This document shows, one piece after another, positions 55,001 to 64,000 of a stretch of 64,000 bases of DNA. The stretch is taken from NCBI GenBank assembly GCA_963691705.1, contig OY829539.1, positions 61,230,327 to 61,294,326 on the forward strand, written 5' to 3'. Under the pieces are notes generated by a model. The model had not been told where the DNA came from and did no database searches. It saw nothing but the letters and a program-made list of their open reading frames with translations. The stretch comes from Viola odorata (Eukaryota; Streptophyta; Magnoliopsida; Malpighiales; Violaceae). Positions within the stretch are counted from its first letter, which is position 1. Each line of letters begins with the position of its first letter. A program made the translations under genes and the position numbers.

Positions 55001-55653
55001 CGACCCAAAGCAGATAATTTCAAATCAGGAAATCGAACAAGCCATTCTGGGTGAACTAAAATGCGGTTTATTTTGCTCCTACTAATGGCATTTGCCCATG
55101 TAAACCGACGCCCGTGCAGAAGAAGATCCTGTAATCTACAAGCATCCACCCATGCCTGAAACTCATTCATCCCCCTCGTATATTCTCTCCCATTAAATCT
55201 CTCCGAAGGAATTAACACTTCATTAAAATCTCCTGCAACTAAAACTGGGACATTGCAATTCCTAATCAAAGTAGCAAGCTGGTTCCAAAGCTGCACCCTG
55301 CTAAGATCCTCTGAATAAGCATAGACATTAAGAAGAGCACACCTGAAATTTGGTTCTTTTAGGCAACCTTCTAACAAAATATATCGCTCCCCGCATTCTT
55401 TCCTGGTAACCTCGAAGATTCCAGAGTCCCACATCGCAATCAACCCCCCTGATCTACCAGAAGCTGGGGAACACACCCATTCAACATCTCTACTTCTCGA
55501 CAATGAACTAATAAAGAAGTCGTTGATAGAGGGTCGTTTTGTTTCTTGAAGAAAGACCACACCTAACCATTCTCGCAGGATACACCGTCTGATAAAGCGA
55601 CGCTTCACTAGGGATAACAGACCCCTACAATTCCAAGAAATGAGCCTAATCAT
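52012..55653 (-). pseudogene. LINE ORF2 (endonuclease-RT-zinc domain) with three in-frame stops
   Basis: A single 1214-codon frame. The APE-type endonuclease opens with MIRLISWNCRGL and has QETKRP, VLVAGDFNEVL and SSDHVPLLL. RT contains CRDKSPGLD-like AGDKSPGLDRFSMHF, FRPISLVSSYYKIISKILANR, KLDFEKAYDSVEW, GRGLRQGCSMSPFLFN and the catalytic LQFADDTLVFAG. The C-terminal zf-RVT region holds SWSRLVPYRVEFFVWL and CPVCYEMVESSTHILLHC. TAG stops lie at 54001, 53125 and 52702. There is no frameshift. Each is one transition away from a Gln or Trp codon. Confidence 0.92.
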
Positions 55654-55881
55654 CTACCCAAACATAACCCGCGAAGCCGCCATATCTTCAGGATCTATAG
55701 TTGGCCAATTCACCCTCAAATCGCTCTCTGTCAAAGCTCCTCATTGCCTCCTCGTCTGCATGAACTGTAAGAGAAAGAGATCTTCCCAAGTTCCAGACAT
55801 CTCCCTCCATCACTGTCATCTCCGATAACCTATTCATGTTACCAATATCTTCATCTTCGACTCACAGAACATCAACATTAT
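55654..55881 (-). pseudogene. 3' end of LINE ORF1
   Basis: The minus-strand sequence upstream of ORF2 has short coding-like phrases (RSLSLTVHADEEAMRSFDRE), consistent with the C-terminus of a plant L1 ORF1. The rest was lost at 5' truncation. Confidence 0.5.
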
Positions 55882-55897
55882 TGTTCTTAACTTTGTT

Positions 55898-56700
55898 CTT
55901 GTTGGAACTTGCAATTTAACTCCTTTACTGTTTGTTTCCGCTTCTATTCATGAGAGAGAAGTATTGGGTCCTTTCGATTTACTAACTTTTTTGTCCTGCT
56001 GATTCTCCTTATTGTTAATTTGGGTCCTTTCCAATTCAATCTAGCATTTCTCTCTTATAGTTAATTAGGGTTTGTTTCCTTCATCACTCCATCATCTGTG
56101 CTAGTGCTGCCTTCTAATCTCTTGGTTGCTTCATCTAATTTAGTGAGTAAATTCATCAATTCAATGCCCAAAAATGGTTTGGTCTCTTTAATTTAGTTTT
56201 GCATTGTCATTTATCTTCTGTTTTTATTGTTTTGGCCATCGGGAGTTATTTGCTAAGGGATTTCAAGGTAATCTTCTCCATGGCTAGATAAGCACTACTT
56301 TTTAGTTTTCACTTAATAAATGGCTTCCTTCCTATAATGACTGGCCCAATGCGCAGGAGACAAAAGATGTTTGGCAGAGGAGGAGGCGGAGAAGAACAAG
56401 AAGGTTGCGAAGCGGCATCATCAACTGCATTAGAGACGGGCAAGTGGATAGTGTGTTTATTATGACAAGTATTTGAACTCAAATCACACTTAACTGATTA
56501 CTGGTGATGGATGAATGATCTTAATAGTACTTTGTGATGCACCCAGGGTTCAAGATTCGCTCAAGAAGCAACTAATCATAGAGGATGATTTTGCGTGGAA
56601 GCTTCCAATTCCCAGAACTATATGGACTTTTCTGCTCCATACCTTTCTCAAAACCTTGTCCATCTTGTCAATAATCCCAAAGTTTGCATAAGCCTCAAGC
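55898..56700. other. Intergenic DNA downstream of the PPR gene
   Basis: It contains a purine-rich GAGGAGGAGGCGGAGAAG stretch near 56377. It also holds possible remains of the PPR 3' end (56530-56700) in another frame. No other gene. Confidence 0.45.
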
Positions 56701-56707
56701 ATTACGA

Positions 56708-57766
56708 TCAGAGTAGAAGGCTGCAAATTTTTTTTTTTTTTGTTAACAGAGTCTGGTAAACTTTTTCCATTCCCATAAGCAGCCCACCACGTGCAAACTC
56801 TCGGATAATCAAATTAAAAGTTACGTGGTCACGCAAGCATCTATCCTCCTCCATTCTCTTCAGGCACATACCAATCTCATCATACATTTTATACTCCCCG
56901 TATGCTTGGATCAAGCCCTCATAGGTATCACTCTCTAGAGACAAATTTGCTTCTTTCATCTGCTCAAGGTAAAACAAGGCATCATCAAACATACCCTTTC
57001 CGGCATAACCGTGAATTATCGAATTGTAAATCTGCATGGAAGGACTAAGACCAAAACTTTTCATTTCTTTAACAGCCCAAACCGCATCATCCAAGAGACC
57101 TTCTTCACATAACAGCACTACAATTTTCTCATAGTTGAAATCTGTAACTCGTGATTCTTCCATGCCCTTCCACACATCAAATACCTGCCCAGACATAACA
57201 CAGTGTTCAAACTCGCATGACAACGAATAAGACCTAAACTTCCATTCTACCCATTATTCAAGTTGTTGCATTTCAAGTTCAATTCCTATCTAATTGTACG
57301 TTTGGAAACATTTATTAGATGACCAACAAAGAAAGAATATGATCAAAAAGGTAATTAAACCATAAAAGAGATGGAGAAGTACCTGAAGAATCTCCTTGGA
57401 GCTTGAGGAATGTTTGAGGAATCTGATGACAGCCCAGAAATGGTCTTTGGACCAATCTCCATCTTGCTGAAGGATTTGCAGAGGAAATGAGTCCTTCTTG
57501 TTGAGCCTGTCAAGTAAGGACTTGAGGCTCTTGTGTTCATGGAAGCTTTCAACAAGAAGAGTTATGTGCTTTGTGGAATCGTCGTTTAGTGAGAGAGGAT
57601 TATTAGGTGATGGAGGTGGTATTGGGCGGTAAGAGTAGAGAGAACAAGAAGGGGTGATGGGTTTGGAGATTAGGGTTTTAGAGAAGAGGGTTTTGGTATT
57701 GTGGTTGGATTTCCATGACCATACTCTGATTTTGCATTTGTTTTGCAGAATCTGGACACTATCCAT
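56708..57766 (-). CDS. Organellar PPR protein, two exons, frameshifted near the end
   Basis: Exon 1 is 57766-57383: an N-terminus rich in Ser/Pro/Lys (MDSVQILQNKCKIRVWSWKS), then ESFHEHKSLKSLLDRLNKK and DHFWAVIRFLKHSSSSKEIL. It ends at a GT donor in phase 0. Exon 2 starts at 57184 (VFDVWKGMEESRVTDFNYEK) and carries about four PPR units, e.g. SPSMQIYNSIIHGYAGKGMF, LESDTYEGLIQAYGEYKMY and RDHVTFNLIIREFARGGL. A run of 14 A's (56728-56741) then leads to an early stop. The frame one base over continues with a plausible PPR stretch (LQPSTLIVMLEAYANFGIID). It resembles short plastid/mitochondrial RNA-processing PPR proteins. It is either a homopolymer sequence error or a broken gene. Confidence 0.75.
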
Positions 57767-57825
57767 TTTCCAAGTCCCTCCTGTCTCCTCCAGCGGTCAT
57801 TTGTGGATGGATGTCGATAGATTAA

Positions 57826-58361
57826 GGGTCTGTTTGGCATTCCAGTTTAGGTTGGAAATGGTCAGTGGGGAAAAGTTCAATGGTAAAACGACATCTGGGA
57901 AATGGAGTGTACTGTTTGGTAAAAAAATTTAAAAGTGCTGTGAGATACCTGAGGTATTTGGTAAATAGATTTTCAAAACTATGGTTTGGATGTAAAATGA
58001 CCATAAAGGGTATAAAACCCATTTTTAAAAAATTAATAAAAATAGGAAAAGTGGATCTAGAATTACTTATCTTGAGATGGAGATTATATTGTGATAGTTT
58101 TTAATTTATTTTGTTCATTTTATAGGGATAGAAAATTGAATTAAATTGAAAAGAAAAAAAAAAAAGAGAGAGCCAAATGTAGACCATTTGGCTGGAGCAA
58201 TTTGCTCCAGCCCGTGCCTGATCAGCCTGGCCCTTTTCTTGCTTTGCATACTGGGATTTTTGAAAATCCCAGTTTGCAATGGTGTTAAACAAACACCAAA
58301 GTTAACATTTTCAGTGGGGAAAGGTTGGATTGGTGGCCAACCTTGAACCCCAAACGGGTAC
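57826..58361. mobile_element. Tourist-like MITE in the PPR promoter
   Basis: Imperfect inverted ends GGGTCTGTTTGGCATTCCAG and GTACCCGTTTGGGGTTCAAG (right end reversed) are flanked by TAA on both sides (57823-57825, 58362-58364). It is 536 bp with internal hairpins (ACTGGGATTTTTGAAAATCC at about 58248) and no coding capacity. Confidence 0.55.
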
Positions 58362-58518
58362 TAATTATCGTAGCAAAAAAATAACCAATCTCATATTTCT
58401 CAACCTCTAAAAGCTTAAAGTCAAAAACTTCATTTATCATCGAACGAATAACTCACCTCGTAAAAAGAGTATGTATATATTGGCTGAGCTAAACGTGCAA
58501 GTCTGAACCCAATTGATA

Positions 58519-58740
58519 CTCCTCCCGTCTCGATTATTTGTCCATTTACTGTTCATGTACGTATTTCGAGGAGGTCGAATGACTCACTATTTGACCCCAA
58601 AAAATTTCATGTTTTTTTTCGAACGTACACTAATCATTAACGTAAGTTCGAAAAAAAGTACGGAATTTTTTAGGGCCATTCAGCTTCCTCGAAACGCGTG
58701 CATAAACAGTAAAAGGATAATTAATCGACACCGGAGGGAG
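58519..58740. mobile_element. Stowaway MITE
   Basis: TA-flanked ends CTCCTCCCGTCTCGATTATT and CTCCCTCCGGTGTCGATTAA (right end reversed), with TTTACTGTT matched inward. It is 222 bp, non-coding and typical of Tc1/mariner Stowaway elements. Confidence 0.85.
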
Positions 58741-59420
58741 TAATAGATATAACTTCTAAATATTAGTTAAAGATAATGAATAATTTTTAAGTAAAAAAAT
58801 ATTTATTGTTGCCTGTATCTGTGAACCCTGCATAAACAAACACCATTTTATCATCATATAAACCAATCAACTTCAAACCAAAAGCAAACTACACAGTCGA
58901 ATTAATCTTGAATGGAAATAAACTTCATCTTCAACTAGAATAAAAGCTGCCAAACAGAGAAGAAAAGAAACTAAATAAGGGATTTACGTGCAAATCGGAT
59001 TGAAGGAGAGAAACAAAAGCTCGTTAACTGCGAAACCTCAATCGGATCGGAGGAGGGCAGCAGCGGAGGAGAAGACGAGCGGGTTTAGGGGTGGCTTACA
59101 TAATGGAGGTCGATTGGTGTTGTGGTGGTGGTGATGGAGGCGGAGGAAAGGTGGTGGAAGCAACTGCGGTCGAGGAGGAGAGAGCAGCGAGGGCAGCAAC
59201 GGAGGAGAAGAAGAGAAGAAAGAAATTGCTGCATCTAATCATAAGTTTCACATATATACAGTGGCAATTATAATAAAATTAAAACTAAGACTATTTTTGT
59301 CTCACCAAAAAATATACTTAACTAAAAGGTATTTTTATTCTTATACTAAGTGCAAATTTAAAAAATAGAAAAGTATTTTTTCATTTCTAAATTAGAAAAT
59401 AATGTCTTCTTAATACAATC
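58741..59420. other. Intergenic DNA
   Basis: A GGA/GGT-rich stretch at 59100-59220 gives a short low-complexity frame only. The target duplicate CAATC of the next element is 59416-59420. Confidence 0.5.
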
Positions 59421-60248
59421 TGATACGATCACGCCTACCTTTGAAATCAAAGAGCATGACATGATGCCACGAGAATCGATAACAAGTAGCAAGACCTTGG
59501 TGATGAGCGCATACTTTGCCAAAGGACAATACATACACCATGAACAACAAGAGCACTCCAATGCGCTACCTCTAATAACGCTTCCTTGGCTCACAATTGG
59601 ATTCCGACCAGGATTAAAAGCCCCATTACAAAGACCAAGGACTAAGAAGGAGAAGGACGCTTCTCCTTAGGACCAAGTTGTACTAAGTGGTCATTTATTT
59701 CTCTATAAATAGCTAGCTTCTTTCATTCATTTCTTACAATTTGATCAACCATGAAAAACACTATGTGTAATTCTTCTTAATTTTCAGCATTGTAATTTCA
59801 AGTTAAGTTAATTCAAGCTTTCAATCTTCCAAATCTCCAATTCAATCTTCCAATCCCCAATTCAATCTCCAATCCCCAATCCAATCTCCAATCTCCAATC
59901 TCCAATTCAATCTTTAATTAAAGTCTTTACATTTCTGCAATTTCATTCAAGTCATTTAAATTCAAGCTCTTAAATTCCGCACTTCAATTCTCGTCATTTA
60001 AATTCAAGTTCTTCAATTCTGCAATTTTAATTCCAAGTTCATGGTTGGCCTTGCCACCTTTTCATTCCAAGTTCATGGCCGGTATTACCGCCCTTTAATT
60101 TCATGTTCTTAATTCCGCTGCCTAACTCCTTCCTTATTTCAGTCTATCTTGTTCGTTTCTTGTCTAATCTTTATGTGTGCAGCTCTTAGCTAGATCCTCC
60201 AACAAGTTCTAAGCTCGGTTTCTTCCATTTGGAAGCCGGAGCTTATCA
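59421..60248 (+). repeat. Left LTR of the 59-63 kb element
   Basis: It contains the TATA box CTCTATAAATAGC (about 59693) and a CAATCTCCAATCCCCAATYCAA-type repeated tract at about 59826-59912. Confidence 0.92.
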
Positions 60249-60262
60249 AGTGGTAGCGGAGC
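60249..60262 (+). promoter_or_regulatory. Primer-binding-like site of the 59-63 kb element
   Basis: AGTGGTAGCGGAGC immediately follows the LTR terminus. Confidence 0.65.
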
Positions 60263-61484
60263 TCTAGCCGCTCTTGAGTTGCTCTTCCTGTCCAGTCCAG
60301 CTTCTGTTCATCTTCGAGTCTATCCGATTTACACATGTTCCCCGCCCCGAAAATTCAGAAATTTTGTTGGCATAAACTTCCATTTATCTGTAACATTTTT
60401 TGTTCTTTAGCCGTCTTTCAATTCGGAGTAAATATTGACCTTTTAATTCATAACATAAAAGTGTGCAGATGTCACCCGAGAAAACCTGTCTTTGTGTTCT
60501 TCGTCTGTTTCTTTTCCGTTTGTGTCAGTTTCATCATCCAAAAAAAAATCTAAAATTTTGTGTGAACAAACTTCTTTCTGTTCTTAACATTTTTCTTTCT
60601 TGTGTCTCCTGTCAATTCTGAGAAAATCATTTTTGTTTTAACCTAAACAAAAGGGTGCGCAGATTCCACCCGAGAAAGGACGTTCCTGTGTTGTTGGTCT
60701 GTTTTCAGTATGTTCCGGTCCAAAGTTTCTTTTCTTCCCTTCTTAAAAGTTGTAGGTCTGTATCTTAGGAGTGTTTTTGTTAAATTTCGTAATTGTTAGT
60801 CGTCGTTTGCTATTTATTTGAGTCAAAATCCGAAAATTGTGTTCATGGTCTGTTCTTGAACATTCAAGTTGTGTTCTTAAAATTGTGTTGTTTAATCCGT
60901 TTTTCTTGAGTCACAAGTCCAAAATTGTGTCCAAATTTTGTTTAATCATTTTCTTGAGTCAGCATTAACCCCACCTCTAGAACACACTCATAAACCCACT
61001 CATACAAATTCCTTAACCTTTTGTTTTGTCTTCCCCTTTGCAAAAGCTTGTCCCCTCCTTTTTGCAAAAGTCTCCACCTTTGTTATTCAAATATAATTTT
61101 ATAAAAATAATGACCTCCACACCATTTATTCCACCTTAGCCGGCCACCACCCCCTCCTTTTAATTGAATTCATTCTTTTCCATTAACAATACTACACAAA
61201 ATTATAAATCAAGGGAATAAATTTTTGTCTTGTGTCCCTCCAATTCTTTTTGTCCCCCTTAAAGAATTCTAACAAGGACCAACTCTTGTCTCCCAAATTC
61301 AAGTGATTCCACGCAGCAAGAATTATTCACACCACTTTCCTTTGAAAAAAAAAACTTGAATGCTTGAATTACAAGATACGAAATCCACTGGAGAAGTATT
61401 GAGTGATTTTGTGCGGGTAATTGTTTCGAGACTCTAAACACGAGAGTAAACACGTGAGGGAGTGTTTTTACTAATGTTTGTTAC
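60263..61484. other. Long leader of the 59-63 kb element
   Basis: T-rich, with a diverged repeated segment (GTGTGCAGATGTCACCCGAG at 60461 and GGTGCGCAGATTCCACCCGA at 60653). No ORF. Confidence 0.6.
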
Positions 61485-62684
61485 TTGTGCAGAAAACTTG
61501 TCATGATGTCACAAAACAAAATGATTGACTTAAATACGTGGTACAAAGAGATGCAGCGATGGATTGATGAAGCTCACGCCAAAAATGCTTATAATAAGGC
61601 CTACTTAGCCCAATTTGAACAGCGCCTGTCGATTAAAAATTTGAGTTCCATCCCTCCTACTGTTTTGTTTGACAAATCGGACCAACATCACTTACAAGGT
61701 CCAAATCAGATCACTCCTACAATCCAAATTGAGCCGTTACCCATCAATGGAATCACTACACCACTAGGCCACAACGAGGTCGTGGTTTCATCCATCCATC
61801 CATTGCAAAACAGTAGCTCCGTCCCTTGTTGTCCAAGTAACAAGGAGTCTTCTCCTTCCATTTCCTTGAAGCAAAACCGAATCTCATCACACCCTCCATC
61901 TAAACCACCTCTTCGATCAAACCATCCTTGTACACAACGAAGTGCTTCCATTTTAGGCCCTCCACCTAAGAAAACACCAATCCAAACCAATTCTATCTTA
62001 GGCCCTCCACCTAGCAAATATTTCGGTCACCTTGAGCTAAAGGAGAGAGAGAGAGAAAAGAAAGAAGAAGAGTGTGTGATTGAGGTCACAAATATTGAGA
62101 ATGAGCTAAAGAAAAGTGCAAAAAAATTGAGAGAAAGTGAGGAGAATATGCAAGAGGGAGTTGTGAATGCTATTGATCCAATGGGCTTGCCTTTGAGCAA
62201 TGAGGATCAATTAGCTAATGCTAACATTAATAATTCTTTTCCTATTATTTGTGTACCTTCCTTGCAGGAAATTCAAAGGAAAGAAGATGGTTTCAAACCA
62301 TCAACCTTAGGAGGCGTAGGAAGCAAAATTGCTCAACAATGGTGTGCTCAAATGTATGCACCAATTTCCTCTCCAAATGATGAAAGATTTAAAGCTATGG
62401 ATTCGAGGACGAATCCTTTCGAAGGGAAAGGTGATGATACGATCACGCCTACCTTTGAAATCAAAGAGCATGACATGATGCCACGAGAATCGATAACAAG
62501 TAGCAAGACCTTGGTGATGAGCGCATACTTTGCCAAAGGACAATACATACACCATGAACAACAAGAGCACTCCAATGCGCTACCTCTAATAACGCTTCCT
62601 TGGCTCACAATTGGATTCCGACCAGGATTAAAAGCCCCATTAGAAAGACCAAGGACTAAGAAGGAGAAGGACGCTTCTCCTTAG
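61485..62684 (+). CDS. Single ORF of the 59-63 kb element, extending into its 3' LTR
   Basis: The product is about 390-399 residues depending on start; the first true ATG context is MMSQNKMIDLNTWYKEMQRW. The N-terminal 50 residues look helical. The middle is Pro/Ser-rich with a duplicated phrase (SILGPPPKKTPIQT and SILGPPPSKYFG), followed by a charged helix (ELKEREREKKEEE, ELKKSAKKLRESEEN). Near the end DSRTNPFEGKGDD resembles the tail of Gypsy polyproteins just before the 3' LTR. The last 80 or so residues are encoded by the LTR itself. I recognise no enzyme or classical gag domain. It may be a derived gag-like or pol-remnant protein. Confidence 0.6.
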   Translation: MCRKLVMMSQNKMIDLNTWYKEMQRWIDEAHAKNAYNKAYLAQFEQRLSIKNLSSIPPTVLFDKSDQHHLQGPNQITPTIQIEPLPINGITTPLGHNEVVVSSIHPLQNSSSVPCCPSNKESSPSISLKQNRISSHPPSKPPLRSNHPCTQRSASILGPPPKKTPIQTNSILGPPPSKYFGHLELKEREREKKEEECVIEVTNIENELKKSAKKLRESEENMQEGVVNAIDPMGLPLSNEDQLANANINNSFPIICVPSLQEIQRKEDGFKPSTLGGVGSKIAQQWCAQMYAPISSPNDERFKAMDSRTNPFEGKGDDTITPTFEIKEHDMMPRESITSSKTLVMSAYFAKGQYIHHEQQEHSNALPLITLPWLTIGFRPGLKAPLERPRTKKEKDASP

Positions 62685-63262
62685 GACCAAGTTGTACTAA
62701 GTGGTCATTTATTTCTCTATAAATAGCTAGCTTCTTTCATTCATTTCTTACAATTTGATCAACCATGAAAAACACTATGTGTAATTCTTCTTAATTTTCA
62801 GCATTGTAATTTCAAGTTAAGTTAATTCAAGCTTTCAATCTTCCAAATCTCCAATTCAATCTTCCAATCCCCAATTCAATCTCCAATCCCCAATCCAATC
62901 TCCAATCTCCAATCTCCAATTCAATCTTTAATTAAAGTCTTTACATTTCTGCAATTTCATTCAAGTCATTTAAATTCAAGCTCTTAAATTCCGCACTTCA
63001 ATTCTCGTCATTTAAATTCAAGTTCTTCAATTCTGCAATTTTAATTCCAAGTTCATGGTTGGCCTTGCCACCTTTTCATTCCAAGTTCATGGCCGGTATT
63101 ACCGCCCTTTAATTTCATGTTCTTAATTCCGCTGCCTAACTCCTTCCTTATTTCAGTCTATCTTGTTCGTTTCTTGTCTAATCTTTATGTGTGCAGCTCT
63201 TAGCTAGATCCTCCAACAAGTTCTAAGCTCGGTTTCTTCCATTTGGAAGCCGGAGCTTATCA
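62435..63262 (+). repeat. Right LTR of the 59-63 kb element
   Basis: 828 bp, followed by CAATC; carries the C-terminal codons of the 61485-62684 ORF. Confidence 0.92.
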
Positions 63263-63267
63263 CAATC

Positions 63268-63632
63268 TCTATTTTTTTTTCTATTTTCTATTTTTCTAAA
63301 AAAAGAAAAAAAAATTACACCAAATGAACAACCCATAAAAAAAAATTCAATTTATATATTCAAATTGAACATGTAGAACGATTAATGAATTGTTCTGAGT
63401 TAATATTTTAATTATTCACCGTGAATCGAAACAAATAATATATAATCAAGTTGAAAAAGAAAAAGAAAAAACATAAGATTTTACAAGGTTTGTACGTGGG
63501 AAAGTAGAAACCAATTGTATAGAAACTCTCCTAACCACAACAAATTAATACAGGGCCTAGCATTGTTCGAACTTCGAATTCGAATGTTGCTGCGAACAAT
63601 TTGATCGATCCGACCAGTCTTTCTTCCATTAG
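63268..63632. other. 3' flank of the B3 gene
   Basis: AT-rich. It probably includes the 3' untranslated region of the minus-strand B3 gene. No other gene. Confidence 0.5.
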
Positions 63633-64000
63633 CTAGCCAATCATGGCACCAAATATTTTGACCGGGTTCTCGCCACGAGCACGAGCACGAACCCAATAAT
63701 AAAAGTCACCAGTGGCAATTTGGTTTGTGAACCTATAGAACTCGACCCGGTCACCTATTTGGAGGTTGTTACTGCAGACAAATACAACCCACTCTTTTAC
63801 AAGAACGGGCTTCGGATGCCCCTCCTTGCGAACAGAACAGTGGAAGGTCCAGTTATAACCAGTTTTTTCATCGGTTGCTACAAAATCCTCACCTAATGGG
63901 AATGCTCCATGATTCTCCATGGGCACTGACAATCTGTGCTCTATGTCAGTCTTGCTAAGCTCCTTTGAGAAGATCATTTCCATCTTGATCGATTTGGTCG
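63633..64000 (-). CDS. Plant B3 DNA-binding domain protein (5' end beyond window)
   Basis: The minus-strand frame reads FSKELSKTDIEHRLSVPM, then TGYNWTFHCSVRKEGHPKPV, VKEWVVFVCSNNLQIGDRVE and FYRFTNQ, and stops at 63633. This is a complete B3 fold sequence: KxLSxTDxxxRLxVP at the start, WxFxxxxRxxGHPKPV in the middle, and GDxVxFY near the end. B3 proteins bind DNA as plant transcription regulators. An ATG lies at 63981-63983, but the frame stays open to the window edge (SIK before it), so more N-terminal sequence or an exon may lie outside. The tail ends VKIFGAMIG. Confidence 0.85.
   Translation of the reverse strand, partial: TKSIKMEMIFSKELSKTDIEHRLSVPMENHGAFPLGEDFVATDEKTGYNWTFHCSVRKEGHPKPVLVKEWVVFVCSNNLQIGDRVEFYRFTNQIATGDFYYWVRARARGENPVKIFGAMIG

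Larger units (their letters stand above)
51821..55881 (-). mobile_element. L1-type LINE, 5'-truncated
   Basis: A 16-bp target duplication TGTTCTTAACTTTGTT flanks it (51805-51820, 55882-55897). In minus orientation it ends in AATAAT...TTATT followed by an A-run (51821-51828). It contains all of ORF2 and only about 230 bp of the end of ORF1, so reverse transcription stopped early. About 4.06 kb long. Confidence 0.92.
59421..63262 (+). mobile_element. Young non-autonomous LTR retrotransposon
   Basis: Two 828-bp LTRs (TGATACGATC ... GAGCTTATCA) differ by about one base by eye (CATTACAAAG versus CATTAGAAAG). The target duplication CAATC is at 59416-59420 and 63263-63267. A PBS-like AGTGGTAGCGGAGC follows the left LTR, and GAAGGGAAAGG precedes the right one. 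The only sizeable ORF is 61485-62684; there is no protease, RT or integrase. It must be mobilised in trans. Confidence 0.92.

Noticed and set aside
59091..59273. 60-codon ORF rich in Gly, Glu and Arg
   Set aside because: It is a translation of GGT/GGA/GAG-rich low-complexity DNA with no family resemblance or splice context.

Overview
The window is nuclear DNA of a flowering plant, most likely a eudicot. It has spliced genes with GT-AG introns, plant-type genes (B3 domain, PPR, GPI-anchored PLC-X protein), and Copia, Gypsy/Athila, Tat-like, L1-type LINE, Stowaway and Tourist-like transposons in AT-rich intergenic DNA. I see no bacterial operons, phage genes or CRISPR arrays. Nothing in the sequence fixes the species.

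Layout. 1-642: end of a minus-strand Copia element. 0.9-3.2 kb: relics of a U-box/ARM gene and a UGT85-type glycosyltransferase among short repeats. 3418-3729: an orphan first exon of a probable plastid protein. 4389-15001: a TIR element with TTA target duplication (PIF/Harbinger type) carrying fragments of three unrelated genes (HINT4-like, CTU1-like, PPR). It is itself hit by a tandem LTR-retrotransposon array (4845-12203: four LTRs, three identical gag-protease units, one outer target duplication). 15102-17722: an eight-exon PLC-X gene on the minus strand, the best complete host gene here. 17790-19020: its upstream region, including an inverted copy of its exon 2; the block is duplicated at 25859-26360 plus 50493-51227. 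19.0-25.8 kb: AT-rich intergenic DNA.

26361-50492 is a nest: a Copia element split the second copy of the PLC-X upstream block; an Athila-type Gypsy element (26398-45508, minus) split the Copia left LTR; a Tat/Retand-like Gypsy element (33660-40326, plus) split the Athila pol. Each layer has a readable 5-bp target duplication, and two of the three empty sites are also in the window.

51821-55881: a 5'-truncated LINE with a 16-bp target duplication. 56708-57766: a two-exon PPR gene (minus) with a homopolymer frameshift and a MITE 60 bp upstream of its start codon. 58519-58740: a Stowaway MITE. 59421-63262: a young non-autonomous LTR element with one 399-codon ORF. 63633-64000: a B3-domain gene (minus) running off the window.

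Roughly two thirds of the window is transposon. Likely working genes are few: the PLC-X gene, the B3 gene and perhaps the PPR gene. Two old retroelements (the Copia and the LINE) have lost coding capacity only through transition-type stop codons with no frameshift, as expected for methylated, silenced DNA. The LTR array and the 59-63 kb element look recent.
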